Source: Acidimicrobiales bacterium (GTDB lineage Bacteria > Actinomycetota > Acidimicrobiia > Acidimicrobiales > SHLQ01). Taken from it: a stretch of DNA of 64,000 nt. The stretch's first letter is position 1; the number at the start of each line of letters is the position of its first letter. The stretch lies in NCBI GenBank assembly GCA_020629635.1, contig JAHDCX010000001.1, positions 530,104 through 594,103 of the forward strand. The letters run 5' to 3'. Positions 1 through 8,813 of the stretch are shown here, piece by piece. A program made the position numbers and the translations under genes. The notes beneath the pieces were generated by a model. That model was not told where the DNA came from. It saw only the letters and a list, made by a program, of their open reading frames with translations, and searched no databases.

Positions 1-2
1 TC

Positions 3-653
3 GGCCCCGCCATCACGACGAACAACTCCGCTGCTGCGTGGGCGGAGGGCCAGGCCACGTCGTCGTTGTGGGGTTGGACGATCCGTTCGATCGACCAACC
101 CGTCGCCGGGACCCTCGACGTGCGATCGACCTTCATGAGCACGCAGGAAGCGGCATTCGGTTTCGACGGGGAGAGCACCTGCACCCGCTGGGACATCACC
201 CACGAGCTCGTCGATGGAGAGCTCGATGGGCGGCCGTTCTGGTTCGTGAACCGATCACGAGCGACCGACGGGGGTGGGCCGGTTGATTGCGCCGGTTGGG
301 AACCGTCGCTCGCCCAGGAGTGGGTCATCGACCCGATCGCCGAAGGCGATGCGTTCGCAGGATCCTCGGTGCTCGATCCGGGGACCTACGACGCCTGGTT
401 CACCGACGTTGATGCCGGAGCGACCGTGGTGGTCGACCTGGATTCCTCGTTCGACACGTTCGATCCGCTTCTCGAGATCTTCGGCGCCGATGGTCGTCTT
501 CTGGCGGAAAACGACGACCGCGGCGACGGCACGTTGAACTCATCGGCGACCGCAGAGGTGGCGGCGAGCGGTCCGATCCAGATTCGTGTTCAGGATCTCG
601 CCCACGTTTCTGGTGGGGAGTATGAGCTGACCGTCGCAGTTGCCGCCGGCTGA
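3..653 (+). CDS. Secreted protein with C-terminal PPC-like domain (5' partial)
   Basis: The reading frame is open at the left edge, so only the last 216 residues are present. The C-terminal half (from about position 370) has the look of a bacterial pre-peptidase C-terminal (PPC) beta-sandwich: a 'LDPGTYDAWF' entry strand, an acidic 'DSSFDTFDPLLEIFGADG' turn, 'ENDDRGDGTLNSS' and a final 'GGEYELTV' strand. In known proteins such domains sit at the C-terminus of exported enzymes. No catalytic domain is visible in the part seen, so the enzymatic role cannot be told. It converges with the dihydroorotase gene, only 2 nt between stop codons. Confidence 0.6.
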   Translation, partial: GPAITTNNSAAAWAEGQATSSLWGWTIRSIDQPVAGTLDVRSTFMSTQEAAFGFDGESTCTRWDITHELVDGELDGRPFWFVNRSRATDGGGPVDCAGWEPSLAQEWVIDPIAEGDAFAGSSVLDPGTYDAWFTDVDAGATVVVDLDSSFDTFDPLLEIFGADGRLLAENDDRGDGTLNSSATAEVAASGPIQIRVQDLAHVSGGEYELTVAVAAG

Positions 654-655
654 GG

Positions 656-1720
656 TCAACCCGGAGTCCGGATCCTCCAACGGGTGGCCTCGGCGTCGCC
701 GAAGAGGACGACCTCGTCGCCTGCGGACGTCGTGAGGTGAGTTGCTCGTTCGAGGTCGATCGAGGCCCGCTCGAGCTCCACCGTTCCCTCTGGGGGGTCA
801 ACGCCGTAGATGGCACAGCCATTACGTGAAACGAAGTTGGCGAGCTCTGCGAGGGCGTCATGCCGGTCGAAGACGTCGGCCACGACCTCGAGCCCATACG
901 CCGCGTTGAACACTCCGGCTTTTGCGGTCGGGCCGTACTTCGCGGTCGTTGGATGGGGTGCAGAATCGGTGCCGAGGCAGAACGCCGGGTCACCGGAGAT
1001 GACCGTCGCAACGAGGCGCTCACGATCTGCTGCCGAATTGATGACGGGCTTGCAGTACAGGTCGGGCTTCATCCCGGATGCGAGCAGGTCCGAGCGGTCT
1101 CGAGCGAGATGATGCGGGGTGACCGTGGCTGCGCACTGTGGGTGTTCGGCCACGAAATCGACCCCAGCTGCCGTGCTGACGTGTTCGACGGTGACGCCGA
1201 GTTCGGGGATTGCGGCACACAACGGGGCGAGCTCCTCAGTGAGGAACGCCTCTTCACGATCGAAGATGTCGATGGTCGGGTCGGTGCTCTCGGCGTGGAC
1301 CAGCAAGCGGATTCTCGCCTCGGCCATACGTTCGAAGAGCGTCATGAACGACGCGAGTGACGTCCCGCCACCGTCGGAGTTGGTGGTCGCCCCTGCCGGG
1401 TAGTACTTGACCGCAGCGGCCTCCCCGCTCTCGTGGGAGGTCACGAGCTCGTCTGCGTCGATGGCGGGGGAGCAATACCAGACAATCCACGGGGTGAAGG
1501 GGTCCAGCTCTCGGTGCTCGCTCGGGGGCACGGCGGCGAGGATGCGGTTGCGATAGGCAACGGCGGCGCTCGCGTCGGTGATCGGCGGCACGAGGTTTGG
1601 CATCACCATCGAGTGTCGGAAGCGTCTGGCGGAGTAGCCCACCACCGCCTCCAGCATCGGCCCGTCGCGGAGGTGCACGTGCCAGTCGTCGGGCGTCGGA
1701 ATCTCGATGGAGCTCGCCAC
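656..1720 (-). CDS. pyrC: Dihydroorotase (E. coli PyrC type)
   Basis: Catalyses the reversible ring closure of carbamoyl aspartate to dihydroorotate in pyrimidine synthesis. The 354-residue product carries the N-terminal metal motif 'DDWHVHLRDG' (HxH at residues 14 and 16), the lysine segment 'VKYYPAGATTNSDGG' expected to be carboxylated, and 'LGTDSAPH' with the catalytic aspartate, all typical of the short PyrC class rather than the actinobacterial PyrC/AllB type. An in-frame ATG exists 90 nt upstream (1810), but GTG at 1720 is preferred: a TACGAT -10 box (1733-1728) ends 7 nt before it, as for a leaderless transcript, and the longer form would overlap the divergent gene at 1774. It stands apart from other pyr genes. 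Confidence 0.9.
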   Translation of the reverse strand: MASSIEIPTPDDWHVHLRDGPMLEAVVGYSARRFRHSMVMPNLVPPITDASAAVAYRNRILAAVPPSEHRELDPFTPWIVWYCSPAIDADELVTSHESGEAAAVKYYPAGATTNSDGGGTSLASFMTLFERMAEARIRLLVHAESTDPTIDIFDREEAFLTEELAPLCAAIPELGVTVEHVSTAAGVDFVAEHPQCAATVTPHHLARDRSDLLASGMKPDLYCKPVINSAADRERLVATVISGDPAFCLGTDSAPHPTTAKYGPTAKAGVFNAAYGLEVVADVFDRHDALAELANFVSRNGCAIYGVDPPEGTVELERASIDLERATHLTTSAGDEVVLFGDAEATRWRIRTPG

Positions 1721-1727
1721 GGAGGGG

Positions 1728-1733
1728 ATCGTA
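1728..1733 (-). promoter_or_regulatory. Leaderless -10 box of pyrC
   Basis: TACGAT, 7 nt before the GTG start at 1720. Confidence 0.5.
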
Positions 1734-1773
1734 CGTGCGAGGATGCTGGCCGACCGCACCCAGGGAGACATCG

Positions 1774-2481
1774 ATGTCTGAATCCACCCTCGTCTCGACC
1801 CGGCTGGCATTGCATCGCCTCGCCACGTACGTAATCGCTCCGGCGCGATACCGGGTCACCGACCGGTTCGGGCTTCGTTCGATCGGGGATGGATTCGGTA
1901 CGCCGCAGTTCGAGGGACGACAGATCCGGGTGTCAGGAGACGAACTCATCGACGTCCGAGACGGTCACGAGGTCCGTCACCCGATCACGACCTTGCGTGC
2001 CGCCGCCGACGCCCTCGAATCCGACATCGACCCCGAAACCGCGGCCGAACACGATTCGCCACCGCTCGGCGACGTCGACGAGCCACTCGAGGTCGATGCA
2101 GCGGCGAGCCGCTCGCTCGGCGACTTCTGGACGATGGGGACCGCTGCGCTCGAACAGGTTCGCGCCGCCGAGCACTCGGTGGATCCGAGCATCGTGCAGC
2201 TCTGGCCCGGGCACTTCGACGCCGCCGTCGAGGTCGGGGATGACGATCACCGCGCGAGCTACGGAGCATCTCCGGGCGATCCTGCGATTCCTGAGCCGTA
2301 CTGCTACGTCAGCATCTGGTGGCCCGATCGTGTGCGGGGCGATCTCGACGACCCGTTCTTCTCCGCATCGAGCTTTCGTGGCGCCGTCGTTCGGGCGAGG
2401 GCGCTCGGCGATGTCGACCCTGCGGCAGCGGCAGCCGAGTTCTATCTCGAAGCGAGGGACCGGATCGAGGGGCGGGCCTGA
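1774..2481 (+). CDS. Conserved hypothetical protein
   Basis: 235-residue soluble acidic protein of a family I recall only as unnamed actinobacterial proteins. The most recognisable part is the C-terminal half, 'LWPGHFDAAVEV...RASYGASPGDPAIPEPYCYVSIW', followed by a segment ending in 'AAEFYLEARDRI'. No signal peptide, membrane segment or catalytic motif is visible. The ATG at 1774 is chosen because a GGGAG ribosome-binding site lies about 7 nt upstream; the frame stays open further upstream only because of GC bias over pyrC. It is divergent to pyrC with 53 nt between starts, and convergent with the VWA gene that follows. Function unknown. Confidence 0.75.
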   Translation: MSESTLVSTRLALHRLATYVIAPARYRVTDRFGLRSIGDGFGTPQFEGRQIRVSGDELIDVRDGHEVRHPITTLRAAADALESDIDPETAAEHDSPPLGDVDEPLEVDAAASRSLGDFWTMGTAALEQVRAAEHSVDPSIVQLWPGHFDAAVEVGDDDHRASYGASPGDPAIPEPYCYVSIWWPDRVRGDLDDPFFSASSFRGAVVRARALGDVDPAAAAAEFYLEARDRIEGRA

Positions 2482-2499
2482 GCAGCGGTTTTCGGGTCG

Positions 2500-3585
2500 T
2501 CAGGTCCTGCGCCAGAGCATCGCCACAGCGCCTGCAGTGAGGAGTGCGAGCAGTCCTGCGACAGCAAACCCCACACTGATCTCGGTCTGTTCGTCCTGCA
2601 ATACGACCTGGCTTGGGAGCTCGTTGAAGACCTGCAGGAGCTGCTCGGCGTCCTGCGCCCGGAAGTACTCGCCGCCCGTGAGGTCGGCCATCGACTGCAG
2701 CGTGGGCTCGTCGATCACCAGGAACGGTCGCAGCTCGTCGAGCGTTGCGCCGCCGAGATCAGGACTTCCGTTGCGAAACCCTCCGAACCCTGGTGCGAAC
2801 GAACCCGGCCCGATCTGGTTCGGTGCGCAGATCATCTCCGCGATCGAGTCGCTCCCGAAGCCGATCGTGTACACCCGAACCCGCCGATCGAAGGCCTGCT
2901 GAGCGGCGATCAGCGGTTCGACACCCTGGCTGTTCGCGCCATCGGTCAAGAGCACCACGATGTCGGGGACGAAGTCGTCCGATGCCTCGAGTTCGGCCCG
3001 GTCGACGTCGTCGGAAAGGTCCTGGAGTGCCGGAGCGACGTCGGGATTGATCTCCGAGATCGCATCGATCGATTTGAGGGTTGCGTTCCCGATTCCGGTG
3101 CCGAGCGAGGTGGTGAAACGGTCGATGGCCATGACCAGGTCATCGGTGTCATCGGTGGGCGGGACGACGAGCTCGGCCGTGGCGCCAAAAGCAACGATGC
3201 CGATGCGAGTCCCGTCGTCCCTCGCAGACACGAACGAGCGGGCCGCCTCTTGCGCCGCAGCGAGCCGATTCGGTTGCACGTCGGTCGAACACATCGACAA
3301 GGAGACGTCGAGCGCAAGGATGATCGAGGTTCGATTCAGAGGCACCTCGACGACGGCCTGCGGCCTCGCAGAGGCGACGCCGAGCGCGGCCAGTCCCAGC
3401 GCGAAGAGCGCAACAGGGACGTGGCGTCGCCACGTTGGCCCCGTCGGGTTGGCAGCCCGGACCACGGTGAGACTCGAGTAGCGAACTGGTTCCCGGCGGC
3501 GACGCCGAAGCGACCAGACGTGGAGCGCAACGAGGAGGATCGGTACGAGCAGGCTGAAGAGCATCAGCGGCCATTCGAAGGTCAC
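2500..3585 (-). CDS. VWA-domain membrane protein (BatA/BatB-like)
   Basis: 361 residues. Two N-terminal hydrophobic helices (about 6-24 and 56-74) precede a von Willebrand factor A domain, and a final helix lies near the C-terminus (about 337-357). This is the layout of BatA/BatB-type proteins. The MIDAS metal site is visible as 'LDVSLSM' (D93, S95, S97) with 'LLTDGANSQG' further on. A Cys-containing insertion ('EMICAPNQIGPGSFAPGFGGF') sits before the last VWA strands. It is the last gene of the protease-MoxR-DUF58-VWA-VWA operon and overlaps the preceding VWA gene by 4 nt. In related systems such proteins act with a MoxR ATPase in envelope maturation; the specific client is unknown. Confidence 0.85.
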   Translation of the reverse strand: MTFEWPLMLFSLLVPILLVALHVWSLRRRRREPVRYSSLTVVRAANPTGPTWRRHVPVALFALGLAALGVASARPQAVVEVPLNRTSIILALDVSLSMCSTDVQPNRLAAAQEAARSFVSARDDGTRIGIVAFGATAELVVPPTDDTDDLVMAIDRFTTSLGTGIGNATLKSIDAISEINPDVAPALQDLSDDVDRAELEASDDFVPDIVVLLTDGANSQGVEPLIAAQQAFDRRVRVYTIGFGSDSIAEMICAPNQIGPGSFAPGFGGFRNGSPDLGGATLDELRPFLVIDEPTLQSMADLTGGEYFRAQDAEQLLQVFNELPSQVVLQDEQTEISVGFAVAGLLALLTAGAVAMLWRRT

Positions 3586-4589
3586 AGAATCCGACCCTCC
3601 CTCACGATGCCGACGGAGGCCGCAACGAAGGCAAGCAGGAGGCCGGCCAGCGCAAAGAGGGCCGTCAGCTCGATCTCGTCCGGCTCGATACGGAGCGCCC
3701 GCTCGACCGAGTCGTAGACCTGCGTCAGATCGACAGGTGTCTCGGCACGCTGGTAGGTCCCGTTCGTCGTGGCGGCGATCGCCTGCAGCGGTTCTTCGAC
3801 GAGCGCCGTCGAGAGGTTGAAACCATCCAGTTCGAGTACCGAACCGTCGACGGTCCCGATGCCGACCGTGTCGACTCGCAGCCCCACCGTGCTGGCAAGT
3901 TCGGCGAAGATCAGCGGGTCCGTCTCGGTGGTGTCCTCTCCGTCCGACATCATCACGATCACGGCGGAACCGAAATCGTCGACGTCGAGCGGTGGCAGCG
4001 CACCTTCTTCGAGTGCGCCGGGTTCGAAGGTGATCGGTGCGTCCGCGCCCGCGTCGATCGCGGCCAACAGCCCCTGGGACAGCGCCGTTTCGCCGACCGG
4101 CTGGAGGCGGTCGATCGCCGCAAGGACATCGTTGCGGACGGCGGTCGGACGCATGGTCACCAGGCCCGCCGAGGAGAACGAGACGACACCGATCTCGAGG
4201 TCGTCTGGCGCGTCGATCACGAAGTCGCGTGCGGTCTGCTTCGCGAGCTCGAGTCGAGTGCCCGTTTTGTCGTCAGTGGCATCGCCGAGCTCGACGTCCG
4301 TCGCCGCCATCGACGCCGAGGTGTCGAAGGCGAGAATGACCCGACCGGAGAAGCGCGGGACATCGACCTCCGCCGATGGTCGAGCGATGCCGACGAGCAG
4401 CGTCGCGAGGGCGAGGAGCAGAACGACTGGCGCAACGAAGCGTCGTCGCGGCGACGTCGTTGCCACGCCAACCGACGCTCCGAGGGCTGCCCGCCGCGCT
4501 CGTCGGGTCCGGTCGAAGCGAACGAAGGCGACGACCGCCAGCGGAAGCATCGCCAGGCCGACGAGGGCCAGCGGCCAAAGAAACGTCAT
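3582..4589 (-). CDS. VWA-domain membrane protein (BatA/BatB-like)
   Basis: 335-residue paralogue of the next gene in the operon. It has the same plan: helix at about 5-22, helix at about 52-68, VWA domain, and C-terminal helix at about 307-327. The MIDAS motif 'AFDTSASM' (D89, S91, S93) and the later 'MSDGEDTTETDP' are intact, so it should bind a divalent cation. The start ATG overlaps the DUF58 stop by 4 nt and its own stop overlaps the next VWA start by 4 nt, so all are probably translationally coupled. The pair of VWA proteins probably works as a heteromeric membrane complex with the MoxR ATPase; that is inference from gene order. Confidence 0.85.
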   Translation of the reverse strand: MTFLWPLALVGLAMLPLAVVAFVRFDRTRRARRAALGASVGVATTSPRRRFVAPVVLLLALATLLVGIARPSAEVDVPRFSGRVILAFDTSASMAATDVELGDATDDKTGTRLELAKQTARDFVIDAPDDLEIGVVSFSSAGLVTMRPTAVRNDVLAAIDRLQPVGETALSQGLLAAIDAGADAPITFEPGALEEGALPPLDVDDFGSAVIVMMSDGEDTTETDPLIFAELASTVGLRVDTVGIGTVDGSVLELDGFNLSTALVEEPLQAIAATTNGTYQRAETPVDLTQVYDSVERALRIEPDEIELTALFALAGLLLAFVAASVGIVREGRIL

Positions 4590-5530
4590 CGGATCGTCCC
4601 CGGCTGTCTTCCCAGCGCACGACCCCCAATCGCGCGGCGTCGAATCGCGCGGCGTCGCACCATGGTCGTGATCGCCGGCACGAGGTCCTCGCCGGTCGCC
4701 AGTTCGTGCAGGTCGGCTCCGGCATGGCCGACCGCCGCCCGGAGCTGCGCGGCCCGCTGCGTGTGGCTCTCGACGAATCGTTCACGAAATCCCGGGTCGT
4801 CGGTGTCGATCACGAGCTGTTCGCCCGTCTCGGCGTCCTCGATGACCACGATCCCCGCGTCGGGGAGCGTCGACTCGTCCGGATTGATGCAGTGGATGAC
4901 GATCACCTCGTGGCGTCGGCCGAGTCGGCGTAGCGAGGCTTCCCAGCCCGGTTCGACGAGGAGATCGGACAGGACGAAGACGAGCGAACGACGCCGCATG
5001 CGCTCTGCAGCGACCGAGAACAGGCCGTCGATGCGGGTCGTCGTCCCGCTCGGCGGCGCCGGGTCGAGTAGGTGCTGGGTGAGCGACAACAGGTGCGCAC
5101 GGCTGCCGCCGGGTTCGATCACTCGTTCGAGCCCGTCGTTCCACAGCACCGCCCCGACTCGATCACCTCGTCGGACGAGCAACTGCGCGACCGCAGCGAC
5201 GAAGCGAGCGACCGTCTGCTCCTTGGTCGGAACGGCACCGACCGACATCGAACGCGAGCGATCGATGAGGAACCACGTCGTCAGCTCTCGGTCTTCGACG
5301 AACTGGCGAACGTGCGGTTCGCCGGATCGGGCGGTGACGTTCCAGTCGATGTGGCGGATGTCGTCATCGGGCCGGTAGAGGCGGATGTCGCTCAGGTCGG
5401 TACCGGCACCGATCCGTGCCGTGCGATGGTCGCCCTGCAACACGCCGTCCAGGTGCCGCAGGACCTGCCAGTCGACGTCTCGGAGCACCGCCGCGGCGTC
5501 AGGCGCCGGGACGCTCATGGAGGGCCACAT
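4586..5530 (-). CDS. DUF58 domain protein
   Basis: 314 residues. The DUF58 core is visible as 'LSDIRLYRPDDDIRHIDWNVTARSGEPHVRQF', followed by a VWA-like fold whose 'DRSRSM' keeps a D-x-S-x-S motif. DUF58 proteins are regularly encoded between MoxR ATPases and VWA proteins and are thought to be part of the same chaperone-like system. The C-terminus is very basic ('RRRAIRRRAIGGRALGR'). ATG at 5530 is the longest start; ATG at 5518 is an alternative. Both lie inside the end of the MoxR gene, so expression is likely coupled. No membrane helix is evident. Confidence 0.85.
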   Translation of the reverse strand: MWPSMSVPAPDAAAVLRDVDWQVLRHLDGVLQGDHRTARIGAGTDLSDIRLYRPDDDIRHIDWNVTARSGEPHVRQFVEDRELTTWFLIDRSRSMSVGAVPTKEQTVARFVAAVAQLLVRRGDRVGAVLWNDGLERVIEPGGSRAHLLSLTQHLLDPAPPSGTTTRIDGLFSVAAERMRRRSLVFVLSDLLVEPGWEASLRRLGRRHEVIVIHCINPDESTLPDAGIVVIEDAETGEQLVIDTDDPGFRERFVESHTQRAAQLRAAVGHAGADLHELATGEDLVPAITTMVRRRAIRRRAIGGRALGRQPGTIR

Positions 5531-6521
5531 CAGGGACAGGCACGGTGTGGAGGATCTGACCGATCACTCGGTCGGCTTCGATCGACTCGGCGAGGGCGTC
5601 GTAGCTGAGGACGACTCGGTGTCGGAGGACATCGAGGGCAAGGTCCCGAACGTCCTGGGGGAGGGCGTAGTTGCGGCCCCGGACCAGCGCCAGAGCCTTT
5701 GCGGTCAAGACCAGGTTGATGGAGGCGCGTGGACTGGCGCCGTGAGTGAGGTACTGCGACAGATGGTCCTGGCCGATCGACGCTGGATTGCGGGTGGCGC
5801 CGACAACGGTGACGGCGTACTCGATGATGGCCGGGTCGACGTACACGGCATCGGCGAGACGTTGGAGGTCTTCGAGCTCCTCGGTGGTGATGACCTGACG
5901 GATCGCTTCGACCGCCGTGGTCATCCGCTCGACGATCACGAACTCCTCAGTCGGCGTCGGGTAGTCGACGAGCACCTTCATCATGAAGCGGTCGAGCTGC
6001 GCTTCGGGCAACGGATACGTGCCCTCCGATTCGATCGGATTCTGGGTGGCGAGCACGAGGAACGGTCGTGGAACCGGATGCGATTCGCGTCCGATCGTGA
6101 CCTGCCGCTCCTGCATCACCTCGAGCAAGGCCGACTGCACCTTGGCTGGGGCCCGGTTGATCTCGTCGGCCAAGAGAAGATTGGTGAAGACCGGGCCGAG
6201 CGACGTCTGGAAGTCACCGGTTTTCTGGTTGTAGATGCGATTGCCGGTCAGGTCCGCCGGAACGAGATCCGGGGTGAACTGAATGCGCTGAAACTCGCCG
6301 CCGATCGCGTCGGCGAGTGTCTTGATCGCCAGCGTCTTGGCGAGGCCGGGTACCCCCTCGACGAGGATGTGGCCCCGTGCGATCAACGCCACGATGAGCT
6401 GTTCGAGCAGCAGGTCCTGGCCGACGATGACCTTCTTGACCTCGTAGAGGACCTCTTCGAGGCGACGTTGTTCCTCGGGTGGCGTGGGTGGTGGTGGCGG
6501 CGAATCCGAATGCATGGTCAT
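5499..6521 (-). CDS. MoxR-family AAA+ ATPase
   Basis: 340 residues of the AAA_3/MoxR family. Walker A is 'GVPGLAKT' (56-63), Walker B 'LLLADE' (115-120) is followed by 'INRAPAKVQSALLEVMQERQVT', and the sensor-1 region reads 'LATQNPIESEGTYPLPEAQLDRF', all characteristic of MoxR ATPases that remodel or mature partner proteins with the VWA domains encoded downstream. A proline-rich N-terminus (residues 9-14) is an unusual extension. Start ATG overlaps the stop of the S1C protease gene by 4 nt; an alternative in-frame ATG lies two codons later. The stop overlaps the DUF58 gene. Confidence 0.92.
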   Translation of the reverse strand: MTMHSDSPPPPPTPPEEQRRLEEVLYEVKKVIVGQDLLLEQLIVALIARGHILVEGVPGLAKTLAIKTLADAIGGEFQRIQFTPDLVPADLTGNRIYNQKTGDFQTSLGPVFTNLLLADEINRAPAKVQSALLEVMQERQVTIGRESHPVPRPFLVLATQNPIESEGTYPLPEAQLDRFMMKVLVDYPTPTEEFVIVERMTTAVEAIRQVITTEELEDLQRLADAVYVDPAIIEYAVTVVGATRNPASIGQDHLSQYLTHGASPRASINLVLTAKALALVRGRNYALPQDVRDLALDVLRHRVVLSYDALAESIEADRVIGQILHTVPVPDVALHERPGA

Positions 6522-7393
6522 TGCTGTGGGCCTCCTGCGGCACCGCCGGCGACGGCGATGGGTACGGCGAATCCGAGTCCGGCAAACGTGTCGTTGCCGG
6601 ACGGGTTGGCGAGTGCGGTGACGATCCCGACGACGCGGCCGCCTCGATCGAGGAGCGGCCCGCCGGAACTCCCCGGATTGACCGCCGCATCGAACTGGAT
6701 CAGGTCATTGAGGATCAGGTCATCGCCGACCGGGATCCGACGATCGAGCCCCGACACGATCCCCTCGGACAACGACCCTCCAAGTCCGAGTGGAGCGCCG
6801 AGCGCCCACACCGGATCGCCAATGGTGACGCCACCTCCGAGCACGGCCGGGACGAGCACCTCCGGCAGTCCGTCCGGGCTGAGCACGGCGATGTCGTTCT
6901 CGGGTTCGGCGGTCGCCACCTGCGCTCCCGATTGGGTGCCGTCGCTGAAGCGGATGGTGATCGCGGCAGCGTCTGCAACCACGTGGTACGCCGTCAGGAT
7001 CGAACCGTCAGCCGCGACGATCACGCCCGACCCGATCCCGTCTTCCGCGTCGCCTCCGTCTCGGTCGACCTCGATGATGACCGTCGAAGGGATCGCCGTC
7101 GCATAGATCGCCGGGCCGAGCGGCCCCGGAACGGTCGTGGTCTCGAACGCCTCCGCGATGGACTCCTCGACGACGCTCTCGTCGAGGGGCTCCGGCCGAG
7201 TCGTCAGCCAGACCGCCATGGCCACGACGCTCAGGAGCGACAGGACCGCCAAGGCCATGGCGAGTCGTCGCGGCTCGGGCCGAGCGCGCAGAGTCGGTTC
7301 CGGCGGGCCGGGAATCGGCGGCGGGGGAGCAGCGGGCGCATCGTGCGCGAAAGGGTCGTCGAGAGGCTCGATCGGAGGACGCGCCGCGGTCAC
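6518..7393 (-). CDS. S1C (HtrA/DegP-like) membrane-anchored serine protease without PDZ domain
   Basis: 291 residues: a proline-rich cytoplasmic N-terminus, one membrane helix ('ALAVLSLLSVVAMAVWL'), then a trypsin-like domain. The catalytic triad is complete: His in 'LTAYHVVADA', Asp in 'ENDIAVLS', Ser in 'VNPGSSGGPLL'. The protein ends directly after the protease domain ('LGFAVPIAVAGGAAGGPQQ'), so the PDZ domain normally found in HtrA/DegP is missing. GTG at 7393 is chosen because a TACCGT -10 box ends 8 nt upstream; an in-frame start at 7480 would leave 1 bp to the divergent TetR gene. It leads the MoxR-DUF58-VWA operon (4-nt overlap with moxR), suggesting an envelope-quality role. Confidence 0.85.
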   Translation of the reverse strand: MTAARPPIEPLDDPFAHDAPAAPPPPIPGPPEPTLRARPEPRRLAMALAVLSLLSVVAMAVWLTTRPEPLDESVVEESIAEAFETTTVPGPLGPAIYATAIPSTVIIEVDRDGGDAEDGIGSGVIVAADGSILTAYHVVADAAAITIRFSDGTQSGAQVATAEPENDIAVLSPDGLPEVLVPAVLGGGVTIGDPVWALGAPLGLGGSLSEGIVSGLDRRIPVGDDLILNDLIQFDAAVNPGSSGGPLLDRGGRVVGIVTALANPSGNDTFAGLGFAVPIAVAGGAAGGPQQ

Positions 7394-7401
7394 GAGCAGC
7401 C

Positions 7402-7407
7402 ACGGTA
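7402..7407 (-). promoter_or_regulatory. Leaderless -10 box of the S1C protease operon
   Basis: TACCGT, 8 nt before GTG 7393; this decides the start and gives the operon its promoter. Confidence 0.5.
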
Positions 7408-7481
7408 TCGGTCGCCGGAAGGGAACTTCAGTCGGCTCGCGTCGTGGCTGTCTCGAAGCGCGCAGTAGGTTCGAACCCACC

Positions 7482-8045
7482 GTGAGCGATGAAATGCAGG
7501 ATCAGATCCTCGACGCCGTCCAGACCGTGATCGTCCGGGAAGGCGTTCGGGGGGCGAGCATGCGACAGGTGGCCCAGGAGGCAGACGTGTCGGTGGGTCT
7601 GCTCAGCTATCACTTCGACGACAAGGAGAGCTTGATCACGGCGACGTTCACGCGCACCACGGAGCGCCTTCTCGAAGCATCGATCGCCGCCGCCGATCAG
7701 GTCTCGGGCGCCGAAGCAAAGGTCCGTGCCTTTCACCGCGGCGCCTTCACCGACGAGTTCCTCGATGGGGACCATCTCCGGTTGCGGGTGTCGCTCTGGG
7801 CGGTGTCGTTGACCGATCCGGTCCTCGCCGCGATCGATGCTGAGTATCTCAGTCGCTACCGACACGCCCTCGACTCGCTACTGGCCGCCGCGCGCCCCGA
7901 CCTGAGTGCATCGGAGGTCGCCGAGCGGGCGCTCGATGCCTTTGCCCTCGCCAATGGGCTCTGGCTGGCGTGGGCGCGCCAGCCCGACGGCGATGCGCTC
8001 GAACGCGGGCTTCGGCGATGCGAGGAGATCATGCTCGGCGAATGA
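7482..8045 (+). CDS. TetR-family transcriptional regulator
   Basis: 187 residues. The N-terminal TetR helix-turn-helix is clear: 'ILDAVQTVIVREGVRGASMRQVAQEADVSVGLLSYHFDDKESLI'. The C-terminal half is a helical ligand-binding and dimerisation domain resembling the BetI-like C-terminal group ('GDHLRLRVSLWAVSLTDPVLAAIDAEYLSRYRHALDSLL'). GTG at 7482 is the proposed start; ATG at 7494 is possible. It lies just upstream of the SDR gene in the same direction (15 nt apart) and may control it, or the divergent protease operon. Ligand unknown. Confidence 0.85.
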   Translation: MSDEMQDQILDAVQTVIVREGVRGASMRQVAQEADVSVGLLSYHFDDKESLITATFTRTTERLLEASIAAADQVSGAEAKVRAFHRGAFTDEFLDGDHLRLRVSLWAVSLTDPVLAAIDAEYLSRYRHALDSLLAAARPDLSASEVAERALDAFALANGLWLAWARQPDGDALERGLRRCEEIMLGE

Positions 8046-8060
8046 GCCGGGTGTGTGGCC

Positions 8061-8813
8061 ATGGGACGCCTCGACGACCTCTCGGTGGTGGTCACCGGTG
8101 CCAGCTCTGGCATCGGCGAAGCGATCGCCGATCGTTTCTGGCGAGAAGGGGCACGGCTGACCCTCGGCAGCCGCAGCGAACCGTCGTCGGTCGGTGGCGC
8201 AGGCGTGCGATGGGTCCCAACCGACGTCCGCAACGCCGCCGACGCCGATGCGTTGATCCACGCGGCCGTCGAGCAGTGGGGCCGCCTCGACGTGCTCGTG
8301 AACAATGCCGGCGTGCAGATCGAGAAATCGATCGTCGACACGACCGACGACGACTACGACGCGCTGATGGGCGTGAACGTTCGTGGGGTGTTCAACTGTG
8401 CGCGAGCGGCCGTGCGCCAGATCCGCTCGCAGCCCGGCGGCGGTTCGATCATCAACATCGGCTCGATCTCGGGGGACGCCGCCGATCACGGCATGGCGAT
8501 CTACAACGCGTCGAAGGGGGCCGTGCACGCACTGACCCGATCGATCGCGACCGACCATGGTGTGGATGGAATCCGCTGCAATGCGATCGCCCCCGGGTGG
8601 ATCGCGACCAAGCTCGCCGACGCGGCGTTCGACGCGATGGACGATCCAGCTGGTGCCCGTGGCGCAGCGGTCGGACGTCACCCCGTTGGACGGCTTGGCC
8701 TTCCAAGCGACATCGCGTCGTTGGCGGTCTGGTTGGCGAGCGACGAGTCGACCTTTGCCTCCGGCTCGGTGTTCACCGTCGACGGTGGTCTCACCGCGCA
8801 GTCGCCCATCTGA
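8061..8813 (+). CDS. SDR-family oxidoreductase
   Basis: 250-residue classical short-chain dehydrogenase/reductase. The NAD(P)-binding motif 'VVTGASSGIGEAIA' is at the N-terminus, 'NNAGV' follows, the catalytic Ser lies in 'IINIGSISG', and the Tyr-x-x-x-Lys pair in 'IYNASKGAVHAL'. The C-terminus 'SGSVFTVDGGLTAQ' is also canonical. This family includes 3-oxoacyl-ACP reductase-like and glucose dehydrogenase-like enzymes; the substrate cannot be read from the sequence. ATG 8061 is used; GTG at 8055 is in frame. Its last 23 nt overlap the convergent P450 gene. It probably forms a unit with the TetR regulator upstream. Confidence 0.88.
   Translation: MGRLDDLSVVVTGASSGIGEAIADRFWREGARLTLGSRSEPSSVGGAGVRWVPTDVRNAADADALIHAAVEQWGRLDVLVNNAGVQIEKSIVDTTDDDYDALMGVNVRGVFNCARAAVRQIRSQPGGGSIINIGSISGDAADHGMAIYNASKGAVHALTRSIATDHGVDGIRCNAIAPGWIATKLADAAFDAMDDPAGARGAAVGRHPVGRLGLPSDIASLAVWLASDESTFASGSVFTVDGGLTAQSPI

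Noticed and set aside
5385..7106. 573-codon plus frame over moxR and the protease
   Set aside because: Antisense shadow of two well-defined minus-strand genes, with no homology features.
7480..7482. Longer start of the S1C protease at 7480
   Set aside because: It would leave 1 bp between divergent start codons; GTG 7393 has a -10 box at the usual distance.
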